Shown: positions 30,383 through 39,186 of the stretch, piece by piece
Layout of the letters: every line of letters begins with the position of its first letter
Position numbering within the stretch: the first letter of the stretch is position 1
Assembly (NCBI RefSeq): GCF_901472535.1
Contig: NZ_LR590470.1
Coordinates: 4,030,001 to 4,094,000, forward strand
Direction of reading: 5' to 3'
Source of the DNA: Sphingobacterium daejeonense
GTDB lineage: Bacteria; Bacteroidota; Bacteroidia; Sphingobacteriales; Sphingobacteriaceae
DNA: 64,000 bases
Program-made: the position numbers and the translations under genes
Notes under the pieces: generated by a model
Told to the model about the DNA's origin: nothing
The model's input: only the letters and a program-made list of their open reading frames with translations
Database searches by the model: none

Positions 30383-30385
30383 TGA

Positions 30386-31234
30386 ATGAAAGTCCATTAT
30401 CTACTTAAACTAAGTACATTTTTACTTTTTTATATTCCAACATTAGTCTTTTCACAAGACCAAGATTCCTTGCAAATAGTCCAAGCCCAATGGAACAAAA
30501 AGGAAATCAAAAAAGGTGTTATTTGGAATCAGGGACATTTTTCGAATCTTTTTAATTCTGTTCAAGAGATTAATTGGGTTGAGATTGACCTTAGAAAACA
30601 CCACAAGCACATTCATATAGCTGGAGATTCTACTATATTAAAAACCACCTCGAAATTTGCGGAAGAAAACATGGCTTTAGTTGCCATAAATGCTTCTTTC
30701 TTTGATATGAAGAATGGTGGTTCAGTGGACTATTTAAAGGTAGATGGTAAAATTATCAATACTGGCAAGCAGGAGAACAGCAATGTTCGTGCGAATGCTG
30801 TTTTCAGTATATCAGACAAAAAGATTAGGATTGAACAACCGAACAAGATAACTGTTCAGGAATCAGATGCCGGTTCTGTTATGGTTGCTGGCCCTTTACT
30901 GATTGATGAAAACGAGTATGTTTTACTGCCAAAAAATGCTTTCAATGACAATCGCCATCCACGTACGGCTATTGCTATCACTGGTAACAACAAATTGATA
31001 TTTATGGTTGTCGATGGCCGTAGTAACCAAGCAAACGGCATGAACTTGCATGAATTGAGTAAAGTTTTCAAGTGGCTTGGTGCCAAGAATGCGATGAACC
31101 TTGATGGTGGCGGCAGTAGCACGCTTTATATTCGAAATGCTACAGACAATGGAGTTGTAAATTACCCCTCTGACAACAAGAAATTTGACCATGAAGGCCA
31201 ACGTTCTGTTGCAAATATTATATATTTAAAATAA
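30386..31234 (+). CDS. exported phosphodiester glycosidase family protein (NAGPA-like)
   Basis: 282 aa with an N-terminal signal peptide (about 1-24, ending FSQDQD). The rest matches the NAGPA domain family: VAINASFFDMKNGGSVDY, VAGPLLIDE, HPRTAIAITGNNKLIFMVVDG, and the terminal AMNLDGGGSSTLYI motif with a metal-binding Asp. Members remove a sugar from a phosphodiester bond or act on wall and glycan phosphodiesters. First gene of a three-gene exported phosphoesterase operon (15-bp gap to the next). Confidence 0.88.
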   Translation: MKVHYLLKLSTFLLFYIPTLVFSQDQDSLQIVQAQWNKKEIKKGVIWNQGHFSNLFNSVQEINWVEIDLRKHHKHIHIAGDSTILKTTSKFAEENMALVAINASFFDMKNGGSVDYLKVDGKIINTGKQENSNVRANAVFSISDKKIRIEQPNKITVQESDAGSVMVAGPLLIDENEYVLLPKNAFNDNRHPRTAIAITGNNKLIFMVVDGRSNQANGMNLHELSKVFKWLGAKNAMNLDGGGSSTLYIRNATDNGVVNYPSDNKKFDHEGQRSVANIIYLK

Positions 31235-31249
31235 CAAGATTCGAATACG

Positions 31250-32011
31250 ATGAAAAAACAATTATTATTAGTTGCGCTGACTATGGTTTTCCATGTAGGA
31301 TTATTTGCTCAAACATCAATTATCGCTCACCGCGGTGCTTGGAAGAATACGAAGGTACCTCAGAACTCAATTGCTTCTTTGGATGCTGCGATTTCACAAG
31401 GAGCTTGGGGCAGTGAGTTTGATGTTCATTTAACGAAGGATGACGTTCTTGTTGTCAACCATGACCATGATTTTCATGGCTTGGAAGTCGAAGAGTTAAC
31501 TTATAAAGAATTATTGGCAAAGAAGCATGACAATGGAGAATCTATCCCTACTGTTGAGGAATATTTAAAAGCTGGATTAAAACAAAAAGGCACAAAGTTG
31601 ATTTATGAGCTTAAGACGAGTAAGGTGAGCAAGGAACGTACGATGAAGAATGTTGAGTTATCCTTGGCTATTGTTAAAAAGCTAAAAGCAGAGAAGATGG
31701 TTGAGTTTATTGCCTTTGATTGGGATGCATGTTTAAAATTCAGGGAGCTTGACAAGAAGATTAAGGTTCATTATTTGAATGGCGACAAATCACCAGCGGA
31801 GGTAAAAGCTGCAAATCTGACTGGGGTAGATTATCATTTTTCGATTTTCAAGAAGAACCCAAATTTAATTCAAGAGTTTAAGGATTTGAAATTAAAGACC
31901 AACGTTTGGACTGTCAATAAGGAAGAGGACATGAAGTTCTTTATCGACCAGAAGATTGATTTTATTACCACAGATGAGCCAGAATTGTTGAAAACAATTT
32001 TAAATAAATAA
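31250..32011 (+). CDS. exported glycerophosphodiester phosphodiesterase
   Basis: 253 aa with a signal peptide (about 1-21, LFAQ cleavage). GDPD TIM-barrel signatures are present: IIAHRGAWKNTKVPQNS with the first catalytic His, EFDVHLTKDDVLVVNHDHDF with the metal Glu/Asp and second His, a Glu in LIYELKT, and WTVNKEEDMKFFIDQKIDFITTDEP at the C-terminus. It hydrolyses glycerophosphodiesters from phospholipids to glycerol-3-phosphate and an alcohol. It follows the NAGPA-like gene and precedes a nuclease-fold gene by 1 bp. Confidence 0.92.
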   Translation: MKKQLLLVALTMVFHVGLFAQTSIIAHRGAWKNTKVPQNSIASLDAAISQGAWGSEFDVHLTKDDVLVVNHDHDFHGLEVEELTYKELLAKKHDNGESIPTVEEYLKAGLKQKGTKLIYELKTSKVSKERTMKNVELSLAIVKKLKAEKMVEFIAFDWDACLKFRELDKKIKVHYLNGDKSPAEVKAANLTGVDYHFSIFKKNPNLIQEFKDLKLKTNVWTVNKEEDMKFFIDQKIDFITTDEPELLKTILNK

Positions 32012-32012
32012 A

Positions 32013-32849
32013 ATGAAAAAAATAATAATCACCCTAAGCCTAATATTAAGCATTGGATTTTCTTTTGCTCAACAAATGAATGTAGCCACCTTCAATATCC
32101 GTATGAAAACTGACGGTGATGTTGGGAATTTATGGCAAGATAGATATACCCATTTAACGGATTTGATAAAATTTCATGAGTTTGAGATTTTTGGAGTGCA
32201 AGAAGCTTTCAAAGAGCAGTTAAATGATATGTCCGCTAAGCTTCCCAATTTCAAATATATTGGTGTTGGTCGCGATGATGGAGCTGATAAAGGCGAGCAT
32301 TCTTCTATATTTTATGATACCAGAAGGTTTGAGGTTGGAGAGAGCGGCACTTTTTGGTTATCTGCTACGGATACAAATACTCCCAATAAAGGTTGGGATG
32401 CGGCTTTGCCTAGGATCTGTACTTGGGGAATTTTCAAGGACAAAAAGAATGGCAAGAAATTCATTTTTATGAATACGCACTTTGACCATGTTGGTGTTGA
32501 AGCAAGAAAGGAGAGCGCGAAATTGATTCTAACGAAAGCGAAAGAACTTGCTAAGAACTTACCCTTAATCCTTACAGGCGATTTCAATATTGACGAGAAC
32601 AATGAAGCCTATTTTACGCTTTCAAAAAGTGGAGTTGTTGAGGATACTTATGATTTAACGGAAATCGTTTATGAACCCAACTCCTCATTCAATAGTTGGG
32701 GAAAATCGATTAAAGAAAAAGGCAGAATTGACCATATCTTTATTACCAAACCTTTTAAGGTTCATAAATATGGAATTTTAACAGATACCTATATGGGCAA
32801 GTTTCCTTCGGATCATTTCCCTGTCTATGTTGAGTTAAACTGGAAATAG
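32013..32849 (+). CDS. exported endonuclease/exonuclease/phosphatase family protein
   Basis: 278 aa with a signal peptide (about 1-19, FSFAQQ). The EEP catalytic set is present: MNVATFNIRM, IFGVQEA (metal Glu), NTHFDHVG, LTGDFNID, RIDHIFIT and PSDHFPVYVEL. This branch is common in Bacteroidota as secreted phosphodiesterase or phosphatase. It is the last of the three-gene exported phosphodiester-cleaving operon and is followed by a terminator at 32873-32903. Confidence 0.9.
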   Translation: MKKIIITLSLILSIGFSFAQQMNVATFNIRMKTDGDVGNLWQDRYTHLTDLIKFHEFEIFGVQEAFKEQLNDMSAKLPNFKYIGVGRDDGADKGEHSSIFYDTRRFEVGESGTFWLSATDTNTPNKGWDAALPRICTWGIFKDKKNGKKFIFMNTHFDHVGVEARKESAKLILTKAKELAKNLPLILTGDFNIDENNEAYFTLSKSGVVEDTYDLTEIVYEPNSSFNSWGKSIKEKGRIDHIFITKPFKVHKYGILTDTYMGKFPSDHFPVYVELNWK

Positions 32850-32872
32850 AAAATATAATATCCAAATAATCG

Positions 32873-32903
32873 ATGCCCCAAAAACAAATTTTGGGGCATT
32901 GTT
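32873..32903 (+). terminator. terminator of the exported phosphodiesterase operon
   Basis: Stem ATGCCCCAAAA/TTTTGGGGCAT with a 5-nt loop, followed by TGTTATT. Confidence 0.75.
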
Positions 32904-32955
32904 ATTGATTATGGATATCATGTTCAAACAATTATCTAATCAGAATTTAAAAAAC

Positions 32956-32963
32956 TATTTTTG
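32956..32963 (+). promoter_or_regulatory. promoter -7 box of the DUF4197 gene
   Basis: TATTTTTG matches TAnnTTTG and ends 4 nt before the ATG at 32968, again predicting a leaderless start. Confidence 0.5.
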
Positions 32964-32967
32964 AGCA

Positions 32968-33762
32968 ATGAAAAAGATCAGACACATCCAAATAATGAGC
33001 CTAGTTGGCGTTAGTTTATTTTTATCGAGTTGTGAAACCTTGAGTCAAGGTGGATTTACTTTGCCACCGCAAGGTACTGGCTCAACAGGCAGTAACACTG
33101 GTGGTTCCGGGAGTTCCGGGAGTTCTACTTCTAGCGGGACTATTACGCAGGCTGAAGCCAATACAGGGATTAAACAGGCTTTAAATAATGGTCTTCAAGC
33201 AAGTATTAAGACTTTATCTGTTAAGGATGGTTTTCTTGGGGACGCAGCAGTTAAGATATTAATGCCTGAGGAGGCGAGGAAAGTGGAATCTGCATTACGA
33301 GCGATTGGTATGAACAGTTTATGTGATCAATTTATTTCGAGCATGAACAGGGCTGCCGAATCTGCTGTGAAAGAAGCTTCCAGCGTATTTGTTAACTCTC
33401 TTTCTAAAATGACTGTTAATGATGCATTCAATATTTTGTTGAGTGGACAGCAAGATGCAGCGACTAACTTCTTCAAAAGGTCAACAAGTTCGGAGCTGAC
33501 GACAAGGTTCAGTCCAATCGTTGAATCTGCTATGGGCAAAAACAATGTTTCCACCTATTGGAATCAATTAACAACAGCATACAACAAATTGCCATTGAGC
33601 AATAAAATTGAGACCAATCTTACTGCATACGTTACTCAGAAAGCTATTGATGGTCTATTTGTAAAAGTAGCTGATCAAGAATTGAAGATTCGCCAAAATA
33701 TTGGTGGAGCTAGAAATTCGGGGATTTTGGATAAGGTGTTTGGTTGGGTGGATAAACAGTAG
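32968..33762 (+). CDS. DUF4197 lipoprotein
   Basis: 264 aa. The signal sequence ends in the lipobox LFLSSC (Cys about 23). It is followed by a Gly/Ser/Thr-rich linker (about 28-58) and then the DUF4197 domain: EANTGIKQALNNGLQASI, FLGDAAVKILMPEEARKVESALR, a helical middle, and TAYVTQKAIDGLFVKVADQELKIRQN near the end. It is a probable outer-membrane or periplasmic lipoprotein of unknown role. A heptad repeat tract begins directly after its stop codon. Confidence 0.9.
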   Translation: MKKIRHIQIMSLVGVSLFLSSCETLSQGGFTLPPQGTGSTGSNTGGSGSSGSSTSSGTITQAEANTGIKQALNNGLQASIKTLSVKDGFLGDAAVKILMPEEARKVESALRAIGMNSLCDQFISSMNRAAESAVKEASSVFVNSLSKMTVNDAFNILLSGQQDAATNFFKRSTSSELTTRFSPIVESAMGKNNVSTYWNQLTTAYNKLPLSNKIETNLTAYVTQKAIDGLFVKVADQELKIRQNIGGARNSGILDKVFGWVDKQ

Positions 33763-33799
33763 TTTGAGATGTGGGATGTGAGATGTGAGATTTGAGATA
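33763..33799 (+). repeat. GAGATGT-like heptad tract
   Basis: TTTGAGATGTGGGATGTGAG and continuing degenerate heptads begin at the base after the DUF4197 stop codon. Confidence 0.7.
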
Positions 33800-33857
33800 G
33801 AACGGGTGAAAGAATTGTGTTGGATGTATTTGGGGAATAGATGTGTTAATAAATTAG

Positions 33858-33865
33858 TAGTTTTG
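33858..33865 (+). promoter_or_regulatory. promoter -7 box of pepT
   Basis: TAGTTTTG matches TAnnTTTG and ends 4 nt before the ATG at 33870. Confidence 0.5.
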
Positions 33866-33869
33866 TTTC

Positions 33870-35125
33870 ATGGAAATTAATGATATTAAGGATTTTCAGG
33901 TAGCTGAGAATTTTATTAGATATGTTCAGGTTGATACTCAATCAGATGTTCAGTCTTCGAGTGTTCCTTCGGACTGAAAAGCAAAAGGATTTAAGCAGGA
34001 TTTTAGTAGAGGAATTAAAAGCTATTGGTATCACCGATGCTCATTTGGATGATTTAGGTTATGTTTATGCGACTATTCCTTCCAATAACTGACAAGCATG
34101 TTCCAGTAATTTGTTTTTGTTCCCATGTGGATACTTCACCTGATTCATCAGGTACGAATGTGAAGCCATTGGTTCATTCAAATTATCAGGGTGAGGATTT
34201 AGTTTTGCCTGATGATGAAAAGATCATTATACGTTTTTCAGAACATCCGGATTTAAAGGAGCAAATAGGAAATGATATTGTTACTGCTAGTGGAAAAACT
34301 TTATTAGGTGCTGATGACAAGGCTGGTGTTGCCGAGATTATGGATGCTGCGCGTATTTTAATGTCCAATCCTGAAATTAAGCATGGAGATATTAAGATAT
34401 TATTTACTCCTGATGAAGAAATAGGTCGAGGAGTTGATCATGTTGATCTCAAAAAATTAGGTGCTGAATATGCATATACGATGGATGGAGAAAAAGCTGG
34501 CACCATTGAGGATGAGACTTTTTCAGCCGATGGAGTTAAGGTTAAAATCGATGGTATTTCTATTCACCCCGGTTATGCCAAGGGAAAGATGATCAATGCC
34601 ATAAAGGTTGCATCTGATATTATTGATAGTTTACCGAAAGACAGATTGTCTCCGGAGACTACCCATGCTAAAGAGGGTTTTGTTCATCCGACTAATATTG
34701 AGGGTACTGTTGAGGAGGCTACATTAAGTTTTATCATCCGAGACCATGACACTAAGAAATTGGCGGAACATGAGGCTGAATTGGAGTCGATCGTAAAGGA
34801 AGTTCTTTCAAAATACCCAGGTGCTAGTTATAGTTTTGAAGTTTCCGAGCAATATAGGAATATGAAAGAAATTTTGGATCAGCACTCCAAAGTAGTAGAA
34901 ATAGCTATGATGGGCATTGAGCGTGCTGGGATGAAGGTTGAAAAACGGAGTATCCGAGGCGGCACAGATGGCTCTAGGCTATCATTTATGGGTCTCCCTT
35001 GCCCTAATATCTTTGCAGGTGGGCATGCATTCCATGGAAAGCAAGAATGGGTTTCCATTCAGGATATGCAAAAAGCAGTTTTATCCATCTTACATATTGT
35101 TGCTCTTTGGGAGGAACTTTCTTAG
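33870..35125 (+). pseudogene. pepT: peptidase T (tripeptidase), two single-base insertions
   Basis: Zinc aminotripeptidase of the M20 family, releasing N-terminal residues from tripeptides in the cytoplasm. The N-terminus (AENFIRYVQVDTQSD) runs from 33870 to a stop at 33975; removing one G at 33971-33972 restores VPSTEKQKDL. A second extra base, an A near 34086-34088, separates this part from the remainder; removing it restores ATIPSNTDKHVP. After that the frame holds CFCSHVDTSPD (metal His/Asp), LGADDKAGVAEIM, FTPDEEIGRGVDH (catalytic Glu) and RGGTDGSRLSFMGLP. Repaired, the protein is 417 aa, a normal PepT length. Confidence 0.88.
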
Positions 35126-35175
35126 GGGTCATTATTAATTAAATATTCAATTCTAGAAATAGTAAAAAACACATT

Positions 35176-35742
35176 ATGCATCAGAACGAAGTATTAAAAA
35201 ATATTCAATTTAGAAGGGCAGTTTTTCAGGCGAATTATACGGATCAAGAAGTGAGCCGTGAGGATTTATTAACGATTTTAGAGGCTGCCAATGCTGCTCC
35301 TACTCACAAACGCACCCAACCTTGGCGTTTTGTTGTATTTCGCAATGAAGGTTTGGTACGCTTAGGTGATGAACTTGCGAGGATTTACAAGTCTGTCACG
35401 CCTTCAGAAAAATATACTGAATTGACTGAACAAAATATGTCTAAAAAAGCTACTCAATCCAAGGCTGCGGTTGCTATTATCGTCAATTATACTGGTGATG
35501 TTCCCGAATGGGAAGAATTGGCTGCTACGGCGTGTGCTGTTGAAAATATGTGGCTAGCTGCCGCTTCTATAGGCATTGGCGGTTATTGGGCTACGCCTGG
35601 CTTGATCAATCATATTGGTCCCTTTTTAAATTTAGAGGAGAATCAACGTTGCATTGGTTTTTTCTATATGGGTCATCATGAGTCTGAGCCTAGGGAACCT
35701 GTTAGGAGTCCTATTGAGGACAAAATTCGCTGGGAAGAATAA
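35176..35742 (+). CDS. nitroreductase family protein
   Basis: 188-aa FMN-dependent oxidoreductase of the nitroreductase fold (YdjA/RutE-like short branch). Seen are the FMN-binding FRRAVFQANY-type N-terminus, AANAAPTHKRTQPWRFVVF, ENMWLAAASIGIGGYWATPG and the C-terminal YMGHHESEPREPVRSP. The physiological substrate is unknown. It ends at a strong bidirectional terminator. Confidence 0.88.
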   Translation: MHQNEVLKNIQFRRAVFQANYTDQEVSREDLLTILEAANAAPTHKRTQPWRFVVFRNEGLVRLGDELARIYKSVTPSEKYTELTEQNMSKKATQSKAAVAIIVNYTGDVPEWEELAATACAVENMWLAAASIGIGGYWATPGLINHIGPFLNLEENQRCIGFFYMGHHESEPREPVRSPIEDKIRWEE

Positions 35743-35745
35743 AAC

Positions 35746-35777
35746 AAAGCGGTCAAGGAAATCCTTGACCGCTTTTT
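35746..35777. terminator. bidirectional terminator between nitroreductase and anti-sigma genes
   Basis: A 14-bp stem AAAGCGGTCAAGGA/TCCTTGACCGCTTT with a 2-nt loop and T/A flanks, between convergent genes. Confidence 0.9.
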
Positions 35778-35779
35778 CA

Positions 35780-36415
35780 TTATTCTTGAACATCAATCAC
35801 TATTCCACCTTTTTCCCCTGTCCATCTGATTTTCTGTTCAATAAAGGAGGATAATACCTGAACAAACTCTTGATTGTTCGCTGGACTTATTTGAATATCT
35901 TGCGGTTTACCATCCTTTAGGTTGAAATAAACCTGAAATCTTCCTGTTGCATTTATATCTCTCAATTCTGAGTTCAATTCTTCATTGAATTTTTCCCATC
36001 CTCCTACAGGTACTGCATTTGCATCATCCAAAATATTTGATTGTACTTTCATGTTTTGATCCATCAAGATAACCTCTGTATTTCTTTCAGTTTTATGGTT
36101 CGTGATATATTTGAACATGATTAAGGAGCAAGCTACTAAGAACAGTACAGCTGCTGCCATTGCAATTGTCAAGCGGTGCCAGCTGAAGAACCTTTGTTTT
36201 TTATCTTCTGCTTTTGCAGCGATTTTTCTTGCCAGCCTTTGTTGCAGGATACTAAGTTGATTGGAATCTACTCCTTGTTGCAGTTTATAGCCATCAATTG
36301 CATCTTGCAGAAAGGGATCATTCAGAGCCTCACGTTCCATTTCATACATCTCTTCTTTACTCATGAGACCCATGACATAATTGTGAATTCGCGATAATTG
36401 ATAATTATTTTCCAT
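35780..36415 (-). CDS. probable anti-sigma factor, membrane-spanning
   Basis: 211 aa. A cytoplasmic N-terminal helical region (about 1-80: NYVMGLMSKEEMYEMEREAL, typical of Bacteroidota anti-sigma regions) is followed by one membrane helix (about 82-104, WHRLTIAMAAAVLFLVACSLIMF) and a periplasmic C-terminal domain. The ATG at 36415 overlaps the stop of the upstream sigma-factor gene by one base (TAATG), which favours it over an in-frame ATG six codons earlier. Its role in holding the sigma factor inactive is inferred from this coupling and the topology. Confidence 0.75.
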   Translation of the reverse strand: MENNYQLSRIHNYVMGLMSKEEMYEMEREALNDPFLQDAIDGYKLQQGVDSNQLSILQQRLARKIAAKAEDKKQRFFSWHRLTIAMAAAVLFLVACSLIMFKYITNHKTERNTEVILMDQNMKVQSNILDDANAVPVGGWEKFNEELNSELRDINATGRFQVYFNLKDGKPQDIQISPANNQEFVQVLSSFIEQKIRWTGEKGGIVIDVQE

Positions 36416-36951
36416 TACTTTCTTTCCATACAAATCTTAAGATTTCGTCTTCCGTTCTGGATATAACTTTTGACTTTAGCTATATCATACCCTGTTAGAT
36501 CGGCGATATCTTTATAACACTTCTGTTCCAAATAAAATAACCGGATGCATTTTTCCTGTTCATGGTTTAACCCAGCAATACAGGTTTCTAATTTTTCAAA
36601 GTCTTTTTCTTCCCATTTTTTATCATCGTTGTCTCGTAGACTTTGTTCAGATTCGTAGAGGTTGTCTTCAATATCCACCTTGGTCATCTGTTTATTTTTT
36701 CTGAGTTGCATTAGGCAAAAATTACGCGCATATACATATACCCAACTTTTGAAATTATCCACTTCATATACGCGCAACTTATCTATTAACTCATCAAAGA
36801 TCTGCATTACCGCATCCTGGCTCTGTTCAGCATCTTGAAGATACTTATAGCAAACCCCATATAACAATGACATGTATGGAGCATACAGTTTGCCCAAGGC
36901 GTCTAAACTGCCTGTTTGCTTGTAATGTTGCAATAACTGTTTTTCGTCCAT
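36415..36951 (-). CDS. ECF-type RNA polymerase sigma factor
   Basis: 178 aa with sigma-70 region 2 (about 20-90: KYLQDAEQSQDAVMQIFDELIDK, then FKSWVYVYARNFCLMQLRKNK) and region 4 (about 125-175: EKCIRLFYLEQKCYKDIADLTGY, then AKVKSYIQNGRRNLKICME), the DNA-contacting helix-turn-helix. It is the first gene of a coupled pair with a membrane anti-sigma factor, the common arrangement for envelope-responsive control. Its regulon cannot be seen from here. Confidence 0.9.
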   Translation of the reverse strand: MDEKQLLQHYKQTGSLDALGKLYAPYMSLLYGVCYKYLQDAEQSQDAVMQIFDELIDKLRVYEVDNFKSWVYVYARNFCLMQLRKNKQMTKVDIEDNLYESEQSLRDNDDKKWEEKDFEKLETCIAGLNHEQEKCIRLFYLEQKCYKDIADLTGYDIAKVKSYIQNGRRNLKICMERK

Positions 36952-37004
36952 GCTATTTTCTCTACACCTATATGATGCATTCTTGGTTAGGATTGCATAA
37001 ATTT

Positions 37005-38258
37005 TTATCCAAATAATGCCATTGCCAATACCAGCGTTACTATAATATTAAATGTTTGAGCTATTAAAAAGGCGTATAATGGTTTTTTATTGTCTTGTTT
37101 AAAGAGGTCTTTGAAATTTGTTTCTAGTCCTATTGAAGTAAAAGCCAATGCAAACCACAATCCTTGTAAACTTTTCAAACTATCTTTTATTCCAGCATTT
37201 GTTTCTGGAGATATGACAAATGAGAACATCAATGATACAAATACGAATCCTACGACAAATTTCGGGAATCTTTCCCAGATGACTTTTAGTGTTGGTTTAT
37301 CTTTTTTGGTTTTATCATCTACAGATTTGGAATATGTCCAATATATACTGATAAAAAAGGCTGCAATTCCGAGCAAAACGTTTTGGGAGAATTTAACAAT
37401 AGTACTGATTTTGAGGGCTTCCTCCCCGACCAATGTTCCAGAAGCTGCTACTGCACCAGTTGTATCTATACTACCTCCTAGCCAAGCACCTGTTACTTCT
37501 TGGGATAAATTCATGATTTCTGCCAGGTATGGCATAAAAATCATCATCGGCACCGCCGTAATCAAGACGAGGGATATGACATAAGACAACTTTTTATTGT
37601 CACCTTCGATTGCTCCTGAGGTTGCTATTGCTGCAGATACCCCACATATCGATACCGCACTAGAAAGCATAAGTGACATTTCCTTGTCTATTTTGAGTTT
37701 TTTACAAATCCAAAATGCAAAATACCACACTGACACCACTACTACTAATGCTTGAACGAGCCCCAATGCACCTGCTTTTAATATATCTCCAAATATAACG
37801 GTCGTTCCCAGTAATACTAGCCCGATTTTAACATATAGTTCTGTGCTTAAAGCTTGTTTAAACCAATTGGGTATCTTGAAGAAATTGCTGATTATTAGTC
37901 CTATTGCCAAACTGAAAATAACGGCTTCTAAGTTAAAGCTTTTCACTCCTGAATTTCCGGCTAATATAAGTGCCAGAACAGTCAACAAGTAGACTACAGG
38001 AAAAACGATCAATAAGGCTTTTAAATCTTTTTTCAACAACAGTGCTCCTATGATTGCTGTGACATAGACGAGCACAAACTGCAGTCCCATTGCTGCAATA
38101 TTATCACCTGAGAATACTTTAGAGGACAATTCCTGAGAGTTTGACCATCCGAAAGAAGGCACTGGAACTACGAATCCCAACAGAGCTAAAGCAATGATTC
38201 CTATTCCCAATACTACGACGGTCCAATCTTCGGAAAGTTGAAATGTTTTACTAGACAT
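37005..38258 (-). CDS. YeiH family putative sulfate exporter
   Basis: 417-aa polytopic membrane protein of the UPF0324/YeiH family (PF03601) with about eleven membrane helices. Typical segments are SLAIGLIISNFF, LLGTTVIFGDILKAGA, SSAVSICGVSAAIATSGAI, GAWLGGSIDTTGAVAASG and FALAFTSIGLETNF. The family is annotated as putative sulfate exporters on limited evidence. The SDR gene upstream on the same strand ends 8 bp before it, so they may be cotranscribed. Confidence 0.9.
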   Translation of the reverse strand: MSSKTFQLSEDWTVVVLGIGIIALALLGFVVPVPSFGWSNSQELSSKVFSGDNIAAMGLQFVLVYVTAIIGALLLKKDLKALLIVFPVVYLLTVLALILAGNSGVKSFNLEAVIFSLAIGLIISNFFKIPNWFKQALSTELYVKIGLVLLGTTVIFGDILKAGALGLVQALVVVVSVWYFAFWICKKLKIDKEMSLMLSSAVSICGVSAAIATSGAIEGDNKKLSYVISLVLITAVPMMIFMPYLAEIMNLSQEVTGAWLGGSIDTTGAVAASGTLVGEEALKISTIVKFSQNVLLGIAAFFISIYWTYSKSVDDKTKKDKPTLKVIWERFPKFVVGFVFVSLMFSFVISPETNAGIKDSLKSLQGLWFALAFTSIGLETNFKDLFKQDNKKPLYAFLIAQTFNIIVTLVLAMALFG

Positions 38259-38265
38259 AAAAAGT

Positions 38266-39186
38266 TTAAGTTGATGATTTAATAAGTTGATTTAACGCGG
38301 GCTGAATATAGGGAAAATTAAACTTAAACCCGTTTTTTAAAGTTAATATTGTTGTTACGGGCACAGTTTCTAACAATAAAGAAGAATCTACATTTTTCAC
38401 GACAGATCCGATTTTTGCAATAAAGGTTGGGAGTGGCATACCAAATGTTGCGCCAGCTGATTTTCTAAATTCCTCCATAAACTCTGCATTGCTTACTGGA
38501 TTTGGACTACAGGCATGGTAAATGGGTTCGTTTTCTTGAGAATTAACAATCCAATCAATAAGTCTGACAAAATCATCTTCATGTATCCAAGATATCATTT
38601 GTTCACCATTTCCCACTTTTCCACCCAGTCCTAATTTTACTAAGGGATATAATTCTGCAAACATTCCAGAATTCTTGCTCAAGATTGGGCTCATTCTTAG
38701 GATTACTTTATCTGTTTTAGAGACCTCAGCGTCCAAAAAGGCTTTTTCCCAGTCTTGAGCCAACTGTCCTAAGAAATCATTTGAGTATTGTTTACTTGTT
38801 TCGTCTTTTATTTGTTTTGCTCCATTGAATAAGGAAACACCTGAGAAGTTAATCCACAGTTTCACTGGATCTTTCAGATTTGAAATAGCTTTTCCCAACA
38901 ATTTTGTTGGTGTAATTCTGGATGATCTTAATAGTTTTTTATTTTTTTCGGTAAATCTTCGGTTTATTGACAGTCCGCATAGGTTTATCAATACATCGGC
39001 TCCATTTAATTTTTCTTGCCAATCACCTAAGTTTTCAGCATCCCATTGTACAAATTCAACTTTTGGGTGATGTTTTACCATCTTTTGTCTTGATAGTACA
39101 ACGATCTCATAGTTTTGTTCTCTAAATAGTCTAATCAACATGGTACCTAAGTTCCCTGTTCCACCTGCTAACACAATCTTTTTCAT
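38266..39186 (-). CDS. TIGR01777 family epimerase/oxidoreductase (YfcH/SDR39U1-like)
   Basis: 306 aa of the extended SDR class. The N-terminal NAD(P)-binding motif is VLAGGTGNLGTMLIRLF, followed by DVLINLCGLSINRRFT, ILRMSPILSKNSGMF, VGNGEQMISWIHEDDFVRLI and a C-terminal LLLETVPVTTILTLKNGF region, all diagnostic of TIGR01777. Length is normal. Its ATG overlaps the stop of the upstream FAD oxidoreductase gene (ATGA), so the two are translationally coupled. The substrate is unknown. Confidence 0.9.
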   Translation of the reverse strand: MKKIVLAGGTGNLGTMLIRLFREQNYEIVVLSRQKMVKHHPKVEFVQWDAENLGDWQEKLNGADVLINLCGLSINRRFTEKNKKLLRSSRITPTKLLGKAISNLKDPVKLWINFSGVSLFNGAKQIKDETSKQYSNDFLGQLAQDWEKAFLDAEVSKTDKVILRMSPILSKNSGMFAELYPLVKLGLGGKVGNGEQMISWIHEDDFVRLIDWIVNSQENEPIYHACSPNPVSNAEFMEEFRKSAGATFGMPLPTFIAKIGSVVKNVDSSLLLETVPVTTILTLKNGFKFNFPYIQPALNQLIKSST

